Assembly (NCBI GenBank): GCA_003248755.1
Contig: QFQW01000071.1
Location: 1 to 28,860 of the forward strand
Length of the DNA stretch: 28,860 bases
Direction: 5' to 3'
DNA from: Chryseobacterium sp.
Lineage (GTDB): Bacteria > Bacteroidota > Bacteroidia > Flavobacteriales > Weeksellaceae
In this document: piece after piece, positions 1-8,271 of the stretch
Layout of the letters: each line of letters begins with the position of its first letter
How positions within the stretch are numbered: the stretch's first letter is position 1
Translations under genes and position numbers: made by a program
Notes under the pieces: model-generated
The model's database searches: none
Told to the model about the DNA's origin: nothing
The model's input: the letters and a program-made list of their open reading frames with translations, nothing else

Positions 1-79
1 AGTGAGTATAATGACTATTTAATTAAGTTCAAAAATCAAATATATTTTCAAGAGCACTTAGACTTGAACCAAGAACATG
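1..79. repeat. Terminal direct repeat marking circular closure
   Basis: Identical by inspection to 28782-28860 (79 bp). It contains the 3' part of trnW. An exact match at the two window ends, cutting through a tRNA gene, is what a circular molecule looks like when a linear record overlaps itself. The unique circle would be 28,781 bp. A true terminal repeat of a linear mtDNA is less likely. Confidence 0.93.
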
Positions 80-120
80 AAGTTTGAAGCTTCTTATTTT
101 GCCAATTAAACTATACTCTT
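49..120 (-). tRNA. trnW: tRNA-Trp (anticodon TCA)
   Basis: Cloverleaf with acceptor AAGAGTA/TGCTCTT, discriminator G, D stem GTTT/AAAT and anticodon loop CTTCAAA giving TCA. A U34 anticodon reads both UGA and UGG, which matches the in-frame TGA codons throughout the proteins. First gene of the block W-S-D-G-P-M-R-Y-K downstream of nad6. Confidence 0.93.
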
Positions 121-178
121 TTGATAATTTATATATAGTTTAAACAATAAATTTATATTAAATATTTTAACAAATTAA

Positions 179-259
179 CGGAAAAGAGTTGAGTCGAACA
201 ACTAAGTACTATTGTACAATATTTAGCAAATATCTTACCCTACCCATGGAAACTTTTCC
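179..259 (-). tRNA. trnS: tRNA-Ser (anticodon GCT)
   Basis: Acceptor GGAAAAG/CTTTTCC and anticodon loop TTGCTAA giving GCT (reads AGY). It has a long variable arm (GTACAATAGTAC) typical of class II serine tRNAs. Length 81 nt. Confidence 0.92.
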
Positions 260-267
260 TTTAATTT

Positions 268-341
268 CGAGCTAGGCCGGTCTTGATCCGGCATCATCTT
301 TCTCGACAAGAAAGCACTTTACCAATTAAGATTACTAGCTC
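268..341 (-). tRNA. trnD: tRNA-Asp (anticodon GTC)
   Basis: Acceptor GAGCTAG/CTAGCTC fully paired, discriminator G, anticodon stem CTTTC/GAAAG and loop TTGTCGA giving GTC. Confidence 0.93.
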
Positions 342-425
342 TTTTTATTTTATTACTTTTAAAATAAAATCTATATTAAAAAGACATCTTTTAAGTAAAC
401 ATCTATTATAATCTAAATGACTATA

Positions 426-496
426 TACGGCTAGTAGGATTTGAACCCACAAAAATCATTTGGAAGACGATGGTTTTACCGTTAAACTATAGCCGC
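426..496 (-). tRNA. trnG: tRNA-Gly (anticodon TCC)
   Basis: Acceptor GCGGCTA/TAGCCGT with one G-U pair, D stem GTTT/AAAC and anticodon loop CTTCCAA giving TCC. Discriminator A. Confidence 0.92.
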
Positions 497-507
497 TAAA
501 TATATGA

Positions 508-580
508 TCGAAGTATTATGGCTCGAACATAACAGATCCTCAACCCAAATGAGGCGCCTAACCAACCTGGCTCTACTCCG
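508..580 (-). tRNA. trnP: tRNA-Pro (anticodon TGG)
   Basis: Acceptor CGGAGTA/TACTTCG, D stem GCC/GGC, anticodon stem CCTCA/TGAGG with loop TTTGGGT giving TGG, T stem TTATG/CATAA. Only 4 nt separate it from trnM. Confidence 0.92.
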
Positions 581-584
581 TGGT

Positions 585-657
585 TACCAGAAGAAGAATT
601 TGAATCTTCATCGTTAATGCATGAAATTAATGTTCTAACCATTTAAACTACTCTGGC
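585..657 (-). tRNA. trnM: tRNA-Met (anticodon CAT), copy 1
   Basis: Acceptor GCCAGAG/TTCTGGT, D stem GTTT/GAAC, anticodon stem TTAAT/ATTAA with loop TTCATGC giving CAT, T stem GAAGA/TCTTC. One of three CAT tRNAs (others at 4562-4633 and 5379-5452). Which is the initiator cannot be fixed by eye. Confidence 0.9.
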
Positions 658-669
658 CATAGTATTTAT

Positions 670-741
670 TCCTATCTAAGAGTCGAACTTAAACTAAAAT
701 ATTAGAAGTATTTCGCTCTACCATTAAGCTAATAAGATAGG
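670..741 (-). tRNA. trnR: tRNA-Arg (anticodon TCT)
   Basis: Acceptor CCTATCT/AGATAGG, discriminator A, anticodon loop CTTCTAA giving TCT, which reads AGA/AGG, the dominant Arg codons of the core genes. Its first bases overlap the 3' end of trnY by about 2 nt. Confidence 0.91.
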
Positions 742-821
742 AGACAAGAGATTTGAACTCTTACAAGTATATTACTATTGAGTTTACAGCTCAACCCTTC
801 TTACCAATAAAGGAACTCTCC
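740..821 (-). tRNA. trnY: tRNA-Tyr (anticodon GTA)
   Basis: Anticodon stem TTGAG/CTCAA with loop CTGTAAA giving GTA. It has a long variable arm, as usual for fungal mitochondrial Tyr tRNA, and T stem AAGAG/CTCTT. The acceptor pairs well only over its outer five bases (GGAGA/TCTCC), so the exact ends are uncertain. The 3' end overlaps trnR. Confidence 0.87.
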
Positions 822-838
822 TAATGAGTTCCTTTATT
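806..838. repeat. 13-bp perfect inverted repeat over the trnY 5' end
   Basis: 806-818 (aataaaggaactc) is the exact reverse complement of 826-838. The left arm lies within the 5' part of trnY. The right arm fills the whole spacer up to trnK. In the transcript it would form a hairpin competing with trnY folding. Confidence 0.85.
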
Positions 839-910
839 AAGACCTAGGGGACTTGAACCCTTATTATGACGATTAAAAGTCGTATGTTTTATCCATTAAA
901 CTAAAGTCTC
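838..910 (-). tRNA. trnK: tRNA-Lys (anticodon TTT)
   Basis: Acceptor GAGACTT/AGGTCTT with wobble pairs, discriminator A, anticodon stem ACGAC/CGTCA with loop TTTTAAT giving TTT. First tRNA after nad6; 22 nt from the nad6 stop. Confidence 0.91.
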
Positions 911-932
911 TATTAGCAAATATTAATTCAAA

Positions 933-1538
933 TTAATATTTTTGTTTTATAGTTATAACTATTGAACCTACCATAGCTAATAATAATATTATAGATGTAA
1001 TTAATAATCACATAGATAAATTTGTATACATAACATTTCCTATACTTATTATATCATATATATCTACTATATTACTATCTCAATTGTTAGAAGACACATG
1101 TGATATTTCTACATTTTTATCTAATACATACCCTGTTTTTATATCTGGTAATAGATTATTATATGGTATAAAAAATCCTATAATAGTTAATATAGCCAAA
1201 GGTATATTATTATTAGTATCACTTATAAGTTCTGACACTCTTATATTTATTAGCATTAGTATAAACAAAAATAATATAGATACTGCCCCTACATATACTA
1301 ATAGATAAGATAAACCTATAAATTTTACACCAATAAAAATTAAATAACAAGATATACTTGTAAATAATAATATTAAATGTAGAACAGAAACAATAGGATT
1401 TTTACTAACTATTGTAAATACCCCAGCCAACAAAGATATTACTACTATATAATTTAAATACTCTGGAGTAAAACCGTTAAAAAAATCAGGTAAAAAATAT
1501 AAATTATACATATAATTAATTGTATTTATATTAAACAA
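933..1538 (-). CDS. nad6: NADH dehydrogenase subunit 6
   Basis: Membrane-arm subunit of respiratory complex I in the inner mitochondrial membrane. ATG at 1538, TAA at 933-935, 201 aa, normal for fungal Nad6. The reading frame continues through a TGA at 1080-1082 read as Trp, which splits it for standard-code gene callers. Five hydrophobic segments are visible. The conserved segment LVYVGAVSILFLFILMLIN around residue 80 is diagnostic of Nad6. It follows rns and precedes trnK in the transcript. No unusual residues seen. Confidence 0.96.
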
Positions 1539-1584
1539 AAAATAAACAATTAATAAAGAAAAAGGGGAGGGTTATAAAAATATT

Positions 1585-1630
1585 CATTCTTTTATTGGAG
1601 TTGAACCAACATAATACCAGTAAAGATTTT
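1585..1630 (-). pseudogene. tRNA-like remnant (T arm only)
   Basis: On the minus strand the spacer between rns and nad6 holds a convincing T arm: stem TTGG, loop TTCAACT, stem CCAA. Upstream there is only a 5-bp stem TGTAG/CTACA whose 7-nt loop (AAAATAT) lacks the universal U33, and no D arm is recognisable. All amino acids are covered by intact tRNAs elsewhere, so I read it as a degenerate tRNA or a tRNA-like processing signal. Confidence 0.4.
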
Positions 1631-1735
1631 GTAGATATTTTCTACAGTATATTTAAAATAAATTTAAACACACATTTAATTATAAATTAAAATATTTAAT
1701 TTATAGTTAAAAAAATTATAAAATTTTAAGGTTAA

Positions 1736-3190
1736 TATATCCCGTGCAATTTCCATTACACGAACCGTATTTCGACTTAACACCAATTAAAGTCACGCAT
1801 ACGAAGGTTACATATTTAAAAAATACAACAAATTAAGTAAAAAATAAATAAATAAATAACCAAACTTATTGCGCATACATCTTTCAGCGCCTGACGAGTA
1901 GTTAGTACCCAACTGAGGTTAACTTCACCGTGACGTGGTGATTCACGATTACTAGTAATTCCATATTCATGTAGTCGAGTTTCAGACTACAATTCACGAA
2001 TAGTTATATCCAATTTTATGGGATTAGCTCCATTTTACAACATTGCATCCCTTTGTAGAGGTATATGTGGCACGTCTATAGCCCACGTTATTAAGGCCAT
2101 GATGACTTGTCTTGGTCCCTTTTATCATATCCAATATAATGGTGAACCGCATTAGAAATATATTTATAACTAAAACAAGGGCTTTCGTTAATTTAAGGAA
2201 TTAACCATAATCTCACGACATTAACTGAAGACAGCCGTGCAGCACTTGTATTAATTAACATTAATATTCAAAACGTGGTAAGGTTATTCGCGGACTATCG
2301 AATTAAATAACATACTTCACTACTGGTTTCAGAAACGGTCTAATGATTTCAATTTGGGCGTTGCCGCTTTAGTCTTAAGGTGGAATGCTTACACTTTCAT
2401 TTATAGGCTAAAAAATAATCTAGCCTATGACACTCATAATTGTCTCCTAGGACTACTAGGGTATCAAATCCTAATCGCTCCCCTAGGCTTCGTCCCTCAA
2501 CGTCAGTTTTTACATAGAATATAACCTTTGCCGTTACCCGTCCTACCAGTATTATAGAATTTTAACTCTTCTCTGGTAATTCGCTTATTCACACATAAAA
2601 CTCTAGATAAACTAGTACCTTAATAGGCTTAGTTTTCTGTCTAGGTACCCTATATACCGATTAAACATGAATAACACTTGTCTTCTACGTATTACCGCGA
2701 CTGCTGGCACGTAATTTGGTCAAGACTCATAGATAAAAAATCGTCATACTCTTTATTTTATCTAGAACTTTAATTTCTTTCCATTCTTTCAAGTTGCTGG
2801 TTCAGCCATTTGACTATTGACCAATATCCCCCACTGCTGTACAATTCTGCCCTGGGGTTTTTTCAGACCCAGTGTGATCGATCGACCTTTCAGTCACGAC
2901 TGCCGCAACCTGAGCTAATTTTTTATTACTCTTACGGATTTCTTATTAACATCTTAAAGCGAAATTTTATCTTTCTTTTTTACTTAAAGTAAAAACATTA
3001 TAAGGGATTTTTTTCTTCCTTACTTCAAGGTAGATTAATAATTTATACTCACCTGTACACCACTTCATATAAAAATTTTATGTCATCATTGATGACATAA
3101 AATTTTATTAGACGTTCGATTAGCATGTGTCAAGCATTTGAATAGCGTTCACTCAGAGCCATCATCAAACTCAACTATTTAAATTTTTTC
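1736..3190 (-). rRNA. rns: Small-subunit ribosomal RNA
   Basis: Reverse-complement landmarks are present in the right order: the 5' GAGTTTGATGATGGCTCTGA motif near 3173, GACACATGCTAATCGAACG near 3120, the 530-loop GTGCCAGCAGTCGCGGTAAT near 2710-2690, and the 3' domain ending with GTTAAGTCGAAATACGGTTC. Length about 1.45 kb, normal for filamentous ascomycetes, with no intron visible. Ends are approximate. A 17-bp perfect palindrome lies in the 5' domain (3072-3106). Confidence 0.95.
3072..3106. repeat. 17-bp perfect palindrome in the rns 5' domain
   Basis: Arms 3072-3088 and 3090-3106 are exact reverse complements with a single-base centre. It sits about 90 nt from the rns 5' end, in a variable helix, so it probably folds as an extended rRNA hairpin. 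Confidence 0.85.
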
Positions 3191-3311
3191 TTATGTTAGA
3201 TATAATTTATCTTTTTATTTTTTAAATTATATATTTATGCAAAATTATTTATTAGGTCACGTAACAATATTTGTAAAAAATATATATTAGCTAATATTAT
3301 TTAATTCAAAT

Positions 3312-4157
3312 TTAACCTTCTATTTGATCATATAGTCAATACAAGAATTTATTTAATGATACACTTTGAATAGATATAGGCATAGAACTATGTAAAATAC
3401 CACATATTTCTGAACATTGTCCATAAAATGTACCTTCTCTATTTAAATATACAGATGATTGATTTAATCTACCTGGATATGCATCACATTTAATACCTAA
3501 TGCTGGGCAAGCATAAGAATGTATTACATCTGCTCCTGCTACCACAAATCTTGTATGTGTTAATTCAGGTATAACTACTCTATTGTCTACTTCTAATAAT
3601 CTTAATTGACCTATTTCCAAATCACTTTCTGGTATAATATATGAATCATATTCTATATATTCTTCATCATCATTTACAAAATCGGGGTATTGATAACTTC
3701 AATATCATTGGTGACCTTCTCCATATATTACTAATGAAGGATCTATAACTTCATCCATTAAATATAGTAATTTAAAAGATGGAAAAGCTATTAATATTAA
3801 TATTAAAGCTGGCGTTATAGTTCATATTAATTCAACTAACGTACCGTGATTTATGTATTTATTAGATATTTTTGACTTGCTAAAATTTATTATAATCGAT
3901 ATCATTATTCAACTTACTGCAAATAAAATTATAGCTAAATAAAACATAATGTTGTTGTGTAATTCTTCTAATCCTTCCATTTGTGGTGTAGCATTATCTT
4001 GAAAAAAAAGACCTCATGGTTCTGGAGTATCATTTGTTGATACCCTATTAAAAGTATTTTTTTCAATATCATCTATTGAAAAAACTGATTTAAGTGAAAT
4101 ATTTAGAAAAACAGGTGTAATTTTTAATATTTTATTTTCTATTCGTTTTATGCTTAT
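3312..4157 (-). CDS. cox2: Cytochrome c oxidase subunit 2
   Basis: Copper-binding subunit of complex IV; receives electrons from cytochrome c at the CuA site. The frame ends at TAA 3312-3314, with TGA as Trp inside. Hallmarks: DTPEPWGLFFQDNATPQMEG near the N-terminus, two membrane helices, the GHQWYWSYQYPDF aromatic motif, and CuA ligands in DVIHSYACPALGIKCDAYPG and CSEICGILHSSM. There is no in-frame ATG upstream of the conserved start: the frame opens after a TAA at 4161-4163 and only non-AUG codons precede DTPEPWG. I placed the start at ATA 4157 (281 aa); the N-terminus is therefore about 30-40 residues longer than usual or begins at a later ATA/ATT. Confidence 0.9.
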
Positions 4158-4202
4158 ATATTAGTAATTTTTTTTATATTTGTTAAAAAGATTAATTGAA
4201 TA

Positions 4203-4288
4203 TATAGATGACAAGACTCGAACTTGTAAAGCATAAAATACTATTCCGTCCTAAGCGGAACCTGGTTACCAAATTTCAGCACATCCAT
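4203..4288 (-). tRNA. trnL: tRNA-Leu (anticodon TAG)
   Basis: Acceptor ATGGATG/CATCTAT, anticodon stem TTCCG/CGGAA with loop CTTAGGA giving TAG (CUN). Long variable arm, class II, 86 nt. Last gene of the 12-tRNA block before cox2. Confidence 0.92.
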
Positions 4289-4289
4289 C

Positions 4290-4362
4290 TGCTCGAGATA
4301 AGACTTGAACTTATAACCTAAACATCTTCAGTGTTCCGCTCAACCAATTGAGCTTCTAGAGC
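4290..4362 (-). tRNA. trnF: tRNA-Phe (anticodon GAA)
   Basis: Acceptor GCTCTAG/CTCGAGC with one mismatch, D stem GCTC/GAGC, loop CTGAAGA giving GAA, T stem ATAAG/CTTAT. One base from trnL(tag). Confidence 0.91.
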
Positions 4363-4383
4363 TCTATTAACTTTAAATTTAAG

Positions 4384-4455
4384 TGGAAGTATCAGGAATT
4401 GAACCTAAATTAACGAATTGCAAATTCGCTGTTTTACCATTTAAACTACACCCCC
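4384..4455 (-). tRNA. trnA: tRNA-Ala (anticodon TGC)
   Basis: Acceptor GGGGGTG/TACTTCC with G-U pairs, D stem GTTT/AAAC, anticodon stem GCGAA/TTCGT with loop TTTGCAA giving TGC. The 5' end runs into a C-rich plus-strand tract at 4451-4463, rare in this AT-rich molecule. Confidence 0.9.
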
Positions 4456-4561
4456 CTCCCCCCTTTTTATATTTTAAATTTGTTTTATGTTTTTTTATGA
4501 TTAATTTAATTGAATGAATATTTTAAATAAAAAATCTTCTATTAAATACATTAGGAATTAT

Positions 4562-4633
4562 TAAGGCGAGAATGACTTGAACACTCATCTTAACTGTCAT
4601 GAGCAGTTGGCTTTACCATTAAGCTATAGCCTT
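4562..4633 (-). tRNA. trnM: tRNA-Met (anticodon CAT), copy 2
   Basis: Acceptor AAGGCTA/TCGCCTT with one mismatch, D stem GCTT/AAGC, anticodon stem AACTG/CAGTT with loop CTCATGA giving CAT, T stem GAGTG/CATTC. Confidence 0.91.
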
Positions 4634-4786
4634 ATTAGAAAAAACTTAGTGTAAAAAATAATTTTTAGGTATAGTTACTTAATAATTAAATAGTAAATTA
4701 TAAAAAAAATATCTTATATAATTTTTAGTATATGTAGGACATAAATATGTAATTTATACGTATAAAAATATAACTAAAAGGTAATA

Positions 4787-4857
4787 AGAACAAGGAAGGT
4801 ATTGATCCTTCTCTAAATGATCTGCAATCAAAAGGTAAAACCTTATACAACTTGTTC
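4787..4857 (-). tRNA. trnC: tRNA-Cys (anticodon GCA)
   Basis: Acceptor GAACAAG/CTTGTTC fully paired, T stem GAAGG/CCTTC, anticodon loop TTGCAGA giving GCA. The outer pairs of the anticodon stem are T-T mismatches, so that stem is weak. Confidence 0.88.
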
Positions 4858-4891
4858 TTTTTTTATCTTGTTTTTTTTTAGATAAAAGTGT

Positions 4892-4973
4892 TATCCGAAA
4901 AACGACTTGAACGTTTATGATTGATATCAACGAAACTTAAGCTCGTCCTGTCTACCAATTCCAGCATTCGGAT
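4892..4973 (-). tRNA. trnL: tRNA-Leu (anticodon TAA)
   Basis: Acceptor ATCCGAA/TTCGGAT, anticodon stem ACGAG/TTCGT with loop CTTAAGT giving TAA (UUR). Class II variable arm, T stem AAACG/CGTTT. Confidence 0.92.
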
Positions 4974-5053
4974 TATTTAATAAAGATATCATTATAAAAC
5001 AAATGTCTTTATAATTAAACATAATAAGAAAAAGTATTATACTACCATTTAAA

Positions 5054-5126
5054 CGCCTTTAAGGTGATTTGAACACCTAACACAAATATTAACAGTATAA
5101 TGCTCTACCAATTGAGCTATAAAGGC
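5054..5126 (-). tRNA. trnN: tRNA-Asn (anticodon GTT)
   Basis: Acceptor GCCTTTA/TAAAGGC, D stem GCTC/GAGC, T stem AGGTG/CACCT, loop CTGTTAA giving GTT. The anticodon stem is weak at its two outer pairs, but the loop and the absence of another Asn tRNA support the call. Confidence 0.89.
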
Positions 5127-5130
5127 TTTG

Positions 5131-5201
5131 GGAGGATACCTTGAATCGAACAAGGATATACTATGCCACAAATAGTTGTTTTACCATTAAACCATATCCA
5201 C
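5131..5201 (-). tRNA. trnH: tRNA-His (anticodon GTG)
   Basis: Anticodon stem ACTAT/ATAGT with loop TTGTGGC giving GTG, T stem CCTTG/CAAGG, acceptor GTGGATA/TATCCTC with one mismatch. Discriminator C can pair with an encoded G-1 at 5202, the usual histidine-tRNA identity feature. Confidence 0.91.
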
Positions 5202-5290
5202 CATTATATTTTTATATAAGGGAATAAAAGTATCAAAAATTAAATGGTTTATAAAAATAAGGTAAAACAATTATATTATTAAAAATACTA

Positions 5291-5363
5291 TAAGAAATAT
5301 TTGACTTGAACAAATAACCATTCGTGTGTAAAACGACTGCTCTACCAATTGAGCTAATTTCTT
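5291..5363 (-). tRNA. trnV: tRNA-Val (anticodon TAC)
   Basis: Acceptor AAGAAAT/ATTTCTT, D stem GCTC/GAGC, T stem ATTTG/CAAAT, anticodon loop TTTACAC giving TAC. Confidence 0.93.
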
Positions 5364-5378
5364 TATTTATTATATAAT

Positions 5379-5452
5379 GCGCGGGCTGAGGGTTCGCACC
5401 ATCAATCTCCTGGTCATGAGCCAAGTATGTTTAACTATTACACCAACCCGCA
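5379..5452 (-). tRNA. trnM: tRNA-Met (anticodon CAT), copy 3
   Basis: Acceptor TGCGGGT/GCCCGCG with terminal T-G, D stem GTGT/ACAT, anticodon stem CTTGG/CCAGG with loop CTCATGA giving CAT. The T arm is irregular (loop GTGCGAA) and the stems are unusually GC-rich for this genome. The weak first acceptor pair makes it a candidate initiator. Confidence 0.88.
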
Positions 5453-5454
5453 TA

Positions 5455-5527
5455 TAACCCAGGAGAGACTTGAACTCTCGTTTTAACAGTGAAAATGTTA
5501 TGTCTTAACCAGTTTGACCACTGGGTC
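5455..5527 (-). tRNA. trnE: tRNA-Glu (anticodon TTC)
   Basis: Acceptor GACCCAG/CTGGGTT, D stem GTC/GAC, anticodon stem TAACA/TGTTA with loop TTTTCAC giving TTC, T stem GAGAG/CTCTC. Confidence 0.92.
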
Positions 5528-5532
5528 TCTTT

Positions 5533-5562
5533 CTAATGTAAGTTTTGCACTTACTTTCACCT
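5533..5562 (-). pseudogene. Truncated copy of the trnT 3' half
   Basis: 5535-5562 closely matches 5586-5613, the T arm and variable loop of trnT: taatgtaag...cacttac...caccta versus caatgtaag...tcttac...caccga. The T stem GTAAG/CTTAC is intact in both, but the copy has no anticodon arm or acceptor. It lies between trnT and trnE, 19 nt from the functional gene. Confidence 0.65.
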
Positions 5563-5580
5563 ATTAAAAAGGGTTTTTAT

Positions 5581-5651
5581 AGCCCAATGTAAGTATCGCT
5601 CTTACTTCCACCGATTACAAAACGGTAGCATTACTTTTATGCTAACCAGGC
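5581..5651 (-). tRNA. trnT: tRNA-Thr (anticodon TGT)
   Basis: Acceptor GCCTGGT/ATTGGGC, anticodon stem ACCGT/TCGGT with loop TTTGTAA giving TGT, T stem GTAAG/CTTAC. First tRNA after the rnl 3' end. A partial duplicate of its 3' half lies immediately downstream. Confidence 0.91.
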
Positions 5652-6144
5652 ACCTTTAATTTTTCATAACTGAATTTTTTAGTTATTTAATAAAATTAGT
5701 ACTTTATGCCTCAAGACCTCCTGATCCGTACAGCTAAAGCCTATTTTATGTAATGTTCTATTACATATTTAAGAGTATCATATAGTAAGTTTCGTGCTTA
5801 TATGCTTTCAGCACTTATCTTTAATTGACGTGGCTTTCTTGCCATGCCTATTAATCTATTAGAATATTTTAATTAAAACATTAGATTAATAAACAACATG
5901 TAAACTATTGGTCAACATACCCAATTCCTCTCGTACAAAGGGGCTATCTTTACTTTACTCAAACTTCCTCTAGAAGATAGAAACCATACTGTCTCACGAC
6001 GTATTAAACCCAACTCATGTAACTCTTTAATCGACGAACAGTCGAACCCTTCATGATTCCTGCGTTCATGTGGATGAGCTAAGCCGACATCGAGGTGCCA
6101 AACCGCGCACTCAATTTGTACTCTCTTGCGCACATTAGCCTGTT

Positions 6145-7916
6145 CATTATGTTTACATAAAAATATTTTATTTTAAGTTGGCTTTAGGCCATCCATATTT
6201 TTCAATATGGTTCAGACTATGTTTTCATATATATATATTTTCAATAAAAATATTTGCTTTTATTAGTTTCCACTTACTCATCCTTTTAGACCAAATGAAC
6301 CTATATTAGTTTTAGCATTTAATTTAGTGTATTGTAAATTTGAATCTAAATTACCTTTTAAAAAAATAGATGATAGACCACCTGAAGTTGAATCTATATT
6401 AAATAAATTACCTTTATATTTTAATTTAGTAATAGATCTTGCAGCTTTGTGTCTTTTAGTTAATCTACCTTTTGCTTCTAATCTAAATCCAGTTATGTGT
6501 CTATACTTAAGATTATTAATGACATAGTTTTTTAAAAATTTTTTTCTTTCTATATTATAATATATAGTTTTATTTTCTAAAAAAACTTTTTTTTTTATAT
6601 TTATTTTATCTTTTAATCTAGTAATATATTTTAATAATCAACTTCTGTTTTTTTGTATTTTTAATAAAACAGATTCTGATAATATACTACTATTTAGATA
6701 AAATTTTTTTAAATTAATAAAATTAAATTCAACATTTTTATTAAATAGTAATTGTAAATAAGTTTTTAAGTATTGTAAATATGTATAATTAAATTTTGAT
6801 TTATTTATGTATATTAATTGCTTATAATATATATATTTTACCATTTTTCTTAAGTACTTTTTTATTCTTCATGTATAAAATAGTTTAATATAATTTAACA
6901 TACGTTTACTATATCTAGATACACTTTTAATTTTATTTAATTTATATAATTTATCTAAAACTATTATTATATATTCTTTGTTATAACTAGCTTTTTTTAC
7001 TGCTAATAAAGATTTATATTTAATATTATTTAATTTTTTTATTAGCAATTTAGTATTTTTAATTCTTACCCTGTTTTTAATTCTAATATTTACATGATTT
7101 CTATTAGATAAAAATTTATTAGACCTAGAAAGAAATATGTTTTTATTTTTTTCTAAAACTTCATTATAGTGATTTAAATCTTTAAATTGAATACTATAAT
7201 TTGTATAAAACTTATTAAAAGTTTCAAGGGTTCTTGTAAAATATTTTTTTTTATAAATTTTTCTATAATATTTTTTTATATATCTTTTTTTTAAAAATTT
7301 GTTTAAAAATCTCTTTTTTAATTTTAAAAGATAATTACTTTTTTGTCTATTAAAAGTATATAAAGTAATTATTACTTTATTATTAGTATGTTTAAATTCA
7401 CCTTTACTTAAATATATTCTATTTGATGATAATCTTCTATGTTTGTTTTTTATTATTTTTCTTCTTATTTTTGCTTCTATTTTTCAATTATACAATGAAA
7501 AGTAATTTTTAATAAAATTTATAGCTAATCTACTAATATGTGGTACTAGAGGTATTGCATCTTTATTATACACAAATATACTATTATCTCATTCTCTTGC
7601 GGAAGAAGGAAAGTGTTTTAGTGTATCTAAATTTTCTATATATTTATTTTCATTATTCAATGTATTTTTTTTTAATTTATATATTAGATTTATTTTTTTT
7701 TTTTTGTTTTTTTATTATCGTTCTTTTTAAGAATCTATTTCATTAATGTATACACATTAATATTAATTATATATATATATATGTTGGATTTTAAATAGTC
7801 GTTGAACGTTCTTATTAAAAAATAAGTTTCGCTTCAAATTAACTATAATGGTAATAGTGTTTTTTGAAATTTACCCAAATTATTTACAATATTAAATAAT
7901 ATTGAAGGACTAATTA
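6145..7916 (-). other. Group I intron in rnl carrying rps3
   Basis: The flanking exons join as GCTAGGGAT/AACAGGCT, the standard uninterrupted LSU sequence (E. coli about position 2449). The 5' exon ends in T and the intron ends in G, as in group I introns. Length 1,772 nt. It encodes rps3 rather than a homing endonuclease, the arrangement conserved in Pezizomycotina. About 205 nt precede the rps3 frame and about 118 nt follow its stop; these should hold the catalytic core. I did not fold it. Confidence 0.88.
6263..7693 (-). CDS. rps3: Ribosomal protein S3 (intron-encoded)
   Basis: Component of the mitoribosomal small subunit. The open frame runs from 7711 (after a TAA at 7712-7714) to TAA at 6263-6265, reading TGA as Trp. 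The N-terminal part contains AREWDNSIFVYNKDAIPLVP. The C-terminal part contains FRLEAKGRLTKRHKAARSIT and ends in SFGLKGWVSGN, both typical of fungal mitochondrial S3. The middle is very rich in Lys/Ile/Asn. There is no in-frame ATG before 6844, far inside the conserved protein, so initiation must use a non-AUG codon: ATA 7693 (476 aa) or TTG 7660 (465 aa) are candidates. Standard-code callers break it into pieces. Confidence 0.88.
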
Positions 7917-8233
7917 ATCCCTAGCGTAACTTTTTCAAAAATACAAGACCTTTCCTTTCAGTATCTTGCGATCTTATGCCCCGCTTACGCGACTGATGGA
8001 CTTGTAGGTCTAACAGTAAAGCAAGATTTAGCCATTAAACTTTTACAGTATTATTAAATATCATAGTATATTATACTACAATTATTAGTTATAATTTTAC
8101 ATTTTTACATGTAAAATTAAATAATTATTTCTACAACTATTCACCTTATAGTTAAAATCTTACTTAAAAAAAATTTTATAAATTATTTAAAATAACAGTA
8201 ACTGAATAAATTATATATAATTTATAACAGATT

Positions 8234-8271
8234 AAAAAATAACGAAAAAAAATTTTTTTTCGTTATTTTTT
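8234..8271. repeat. 19-bp perfect palindrome in an rnl variable region
   Basis: 8234-8252 is the exact reverse complement of 8253-8271 (core cgaaaaaaaa/ttttttttcg) with no loop. It lies in an AT-rich expansion of rnl exon 1. Confidence 0.85.

Noticed and set aside
2810..2992. Plus-strand ORF of 60 codons
   Set aside because: Lies inside rns; antisense shadow of conserved rRNA.
5233..5424. Minus-strand ORF of 63 codons
   Set aside because: Spans trnV and part of trnM; tRNA sequence.
5912..6133. Minus-strand ORF of 73 codons
   Set aside because: Falls within the conserved 3' domain of rnl (sarcin-ricin region); translation of rRNA.
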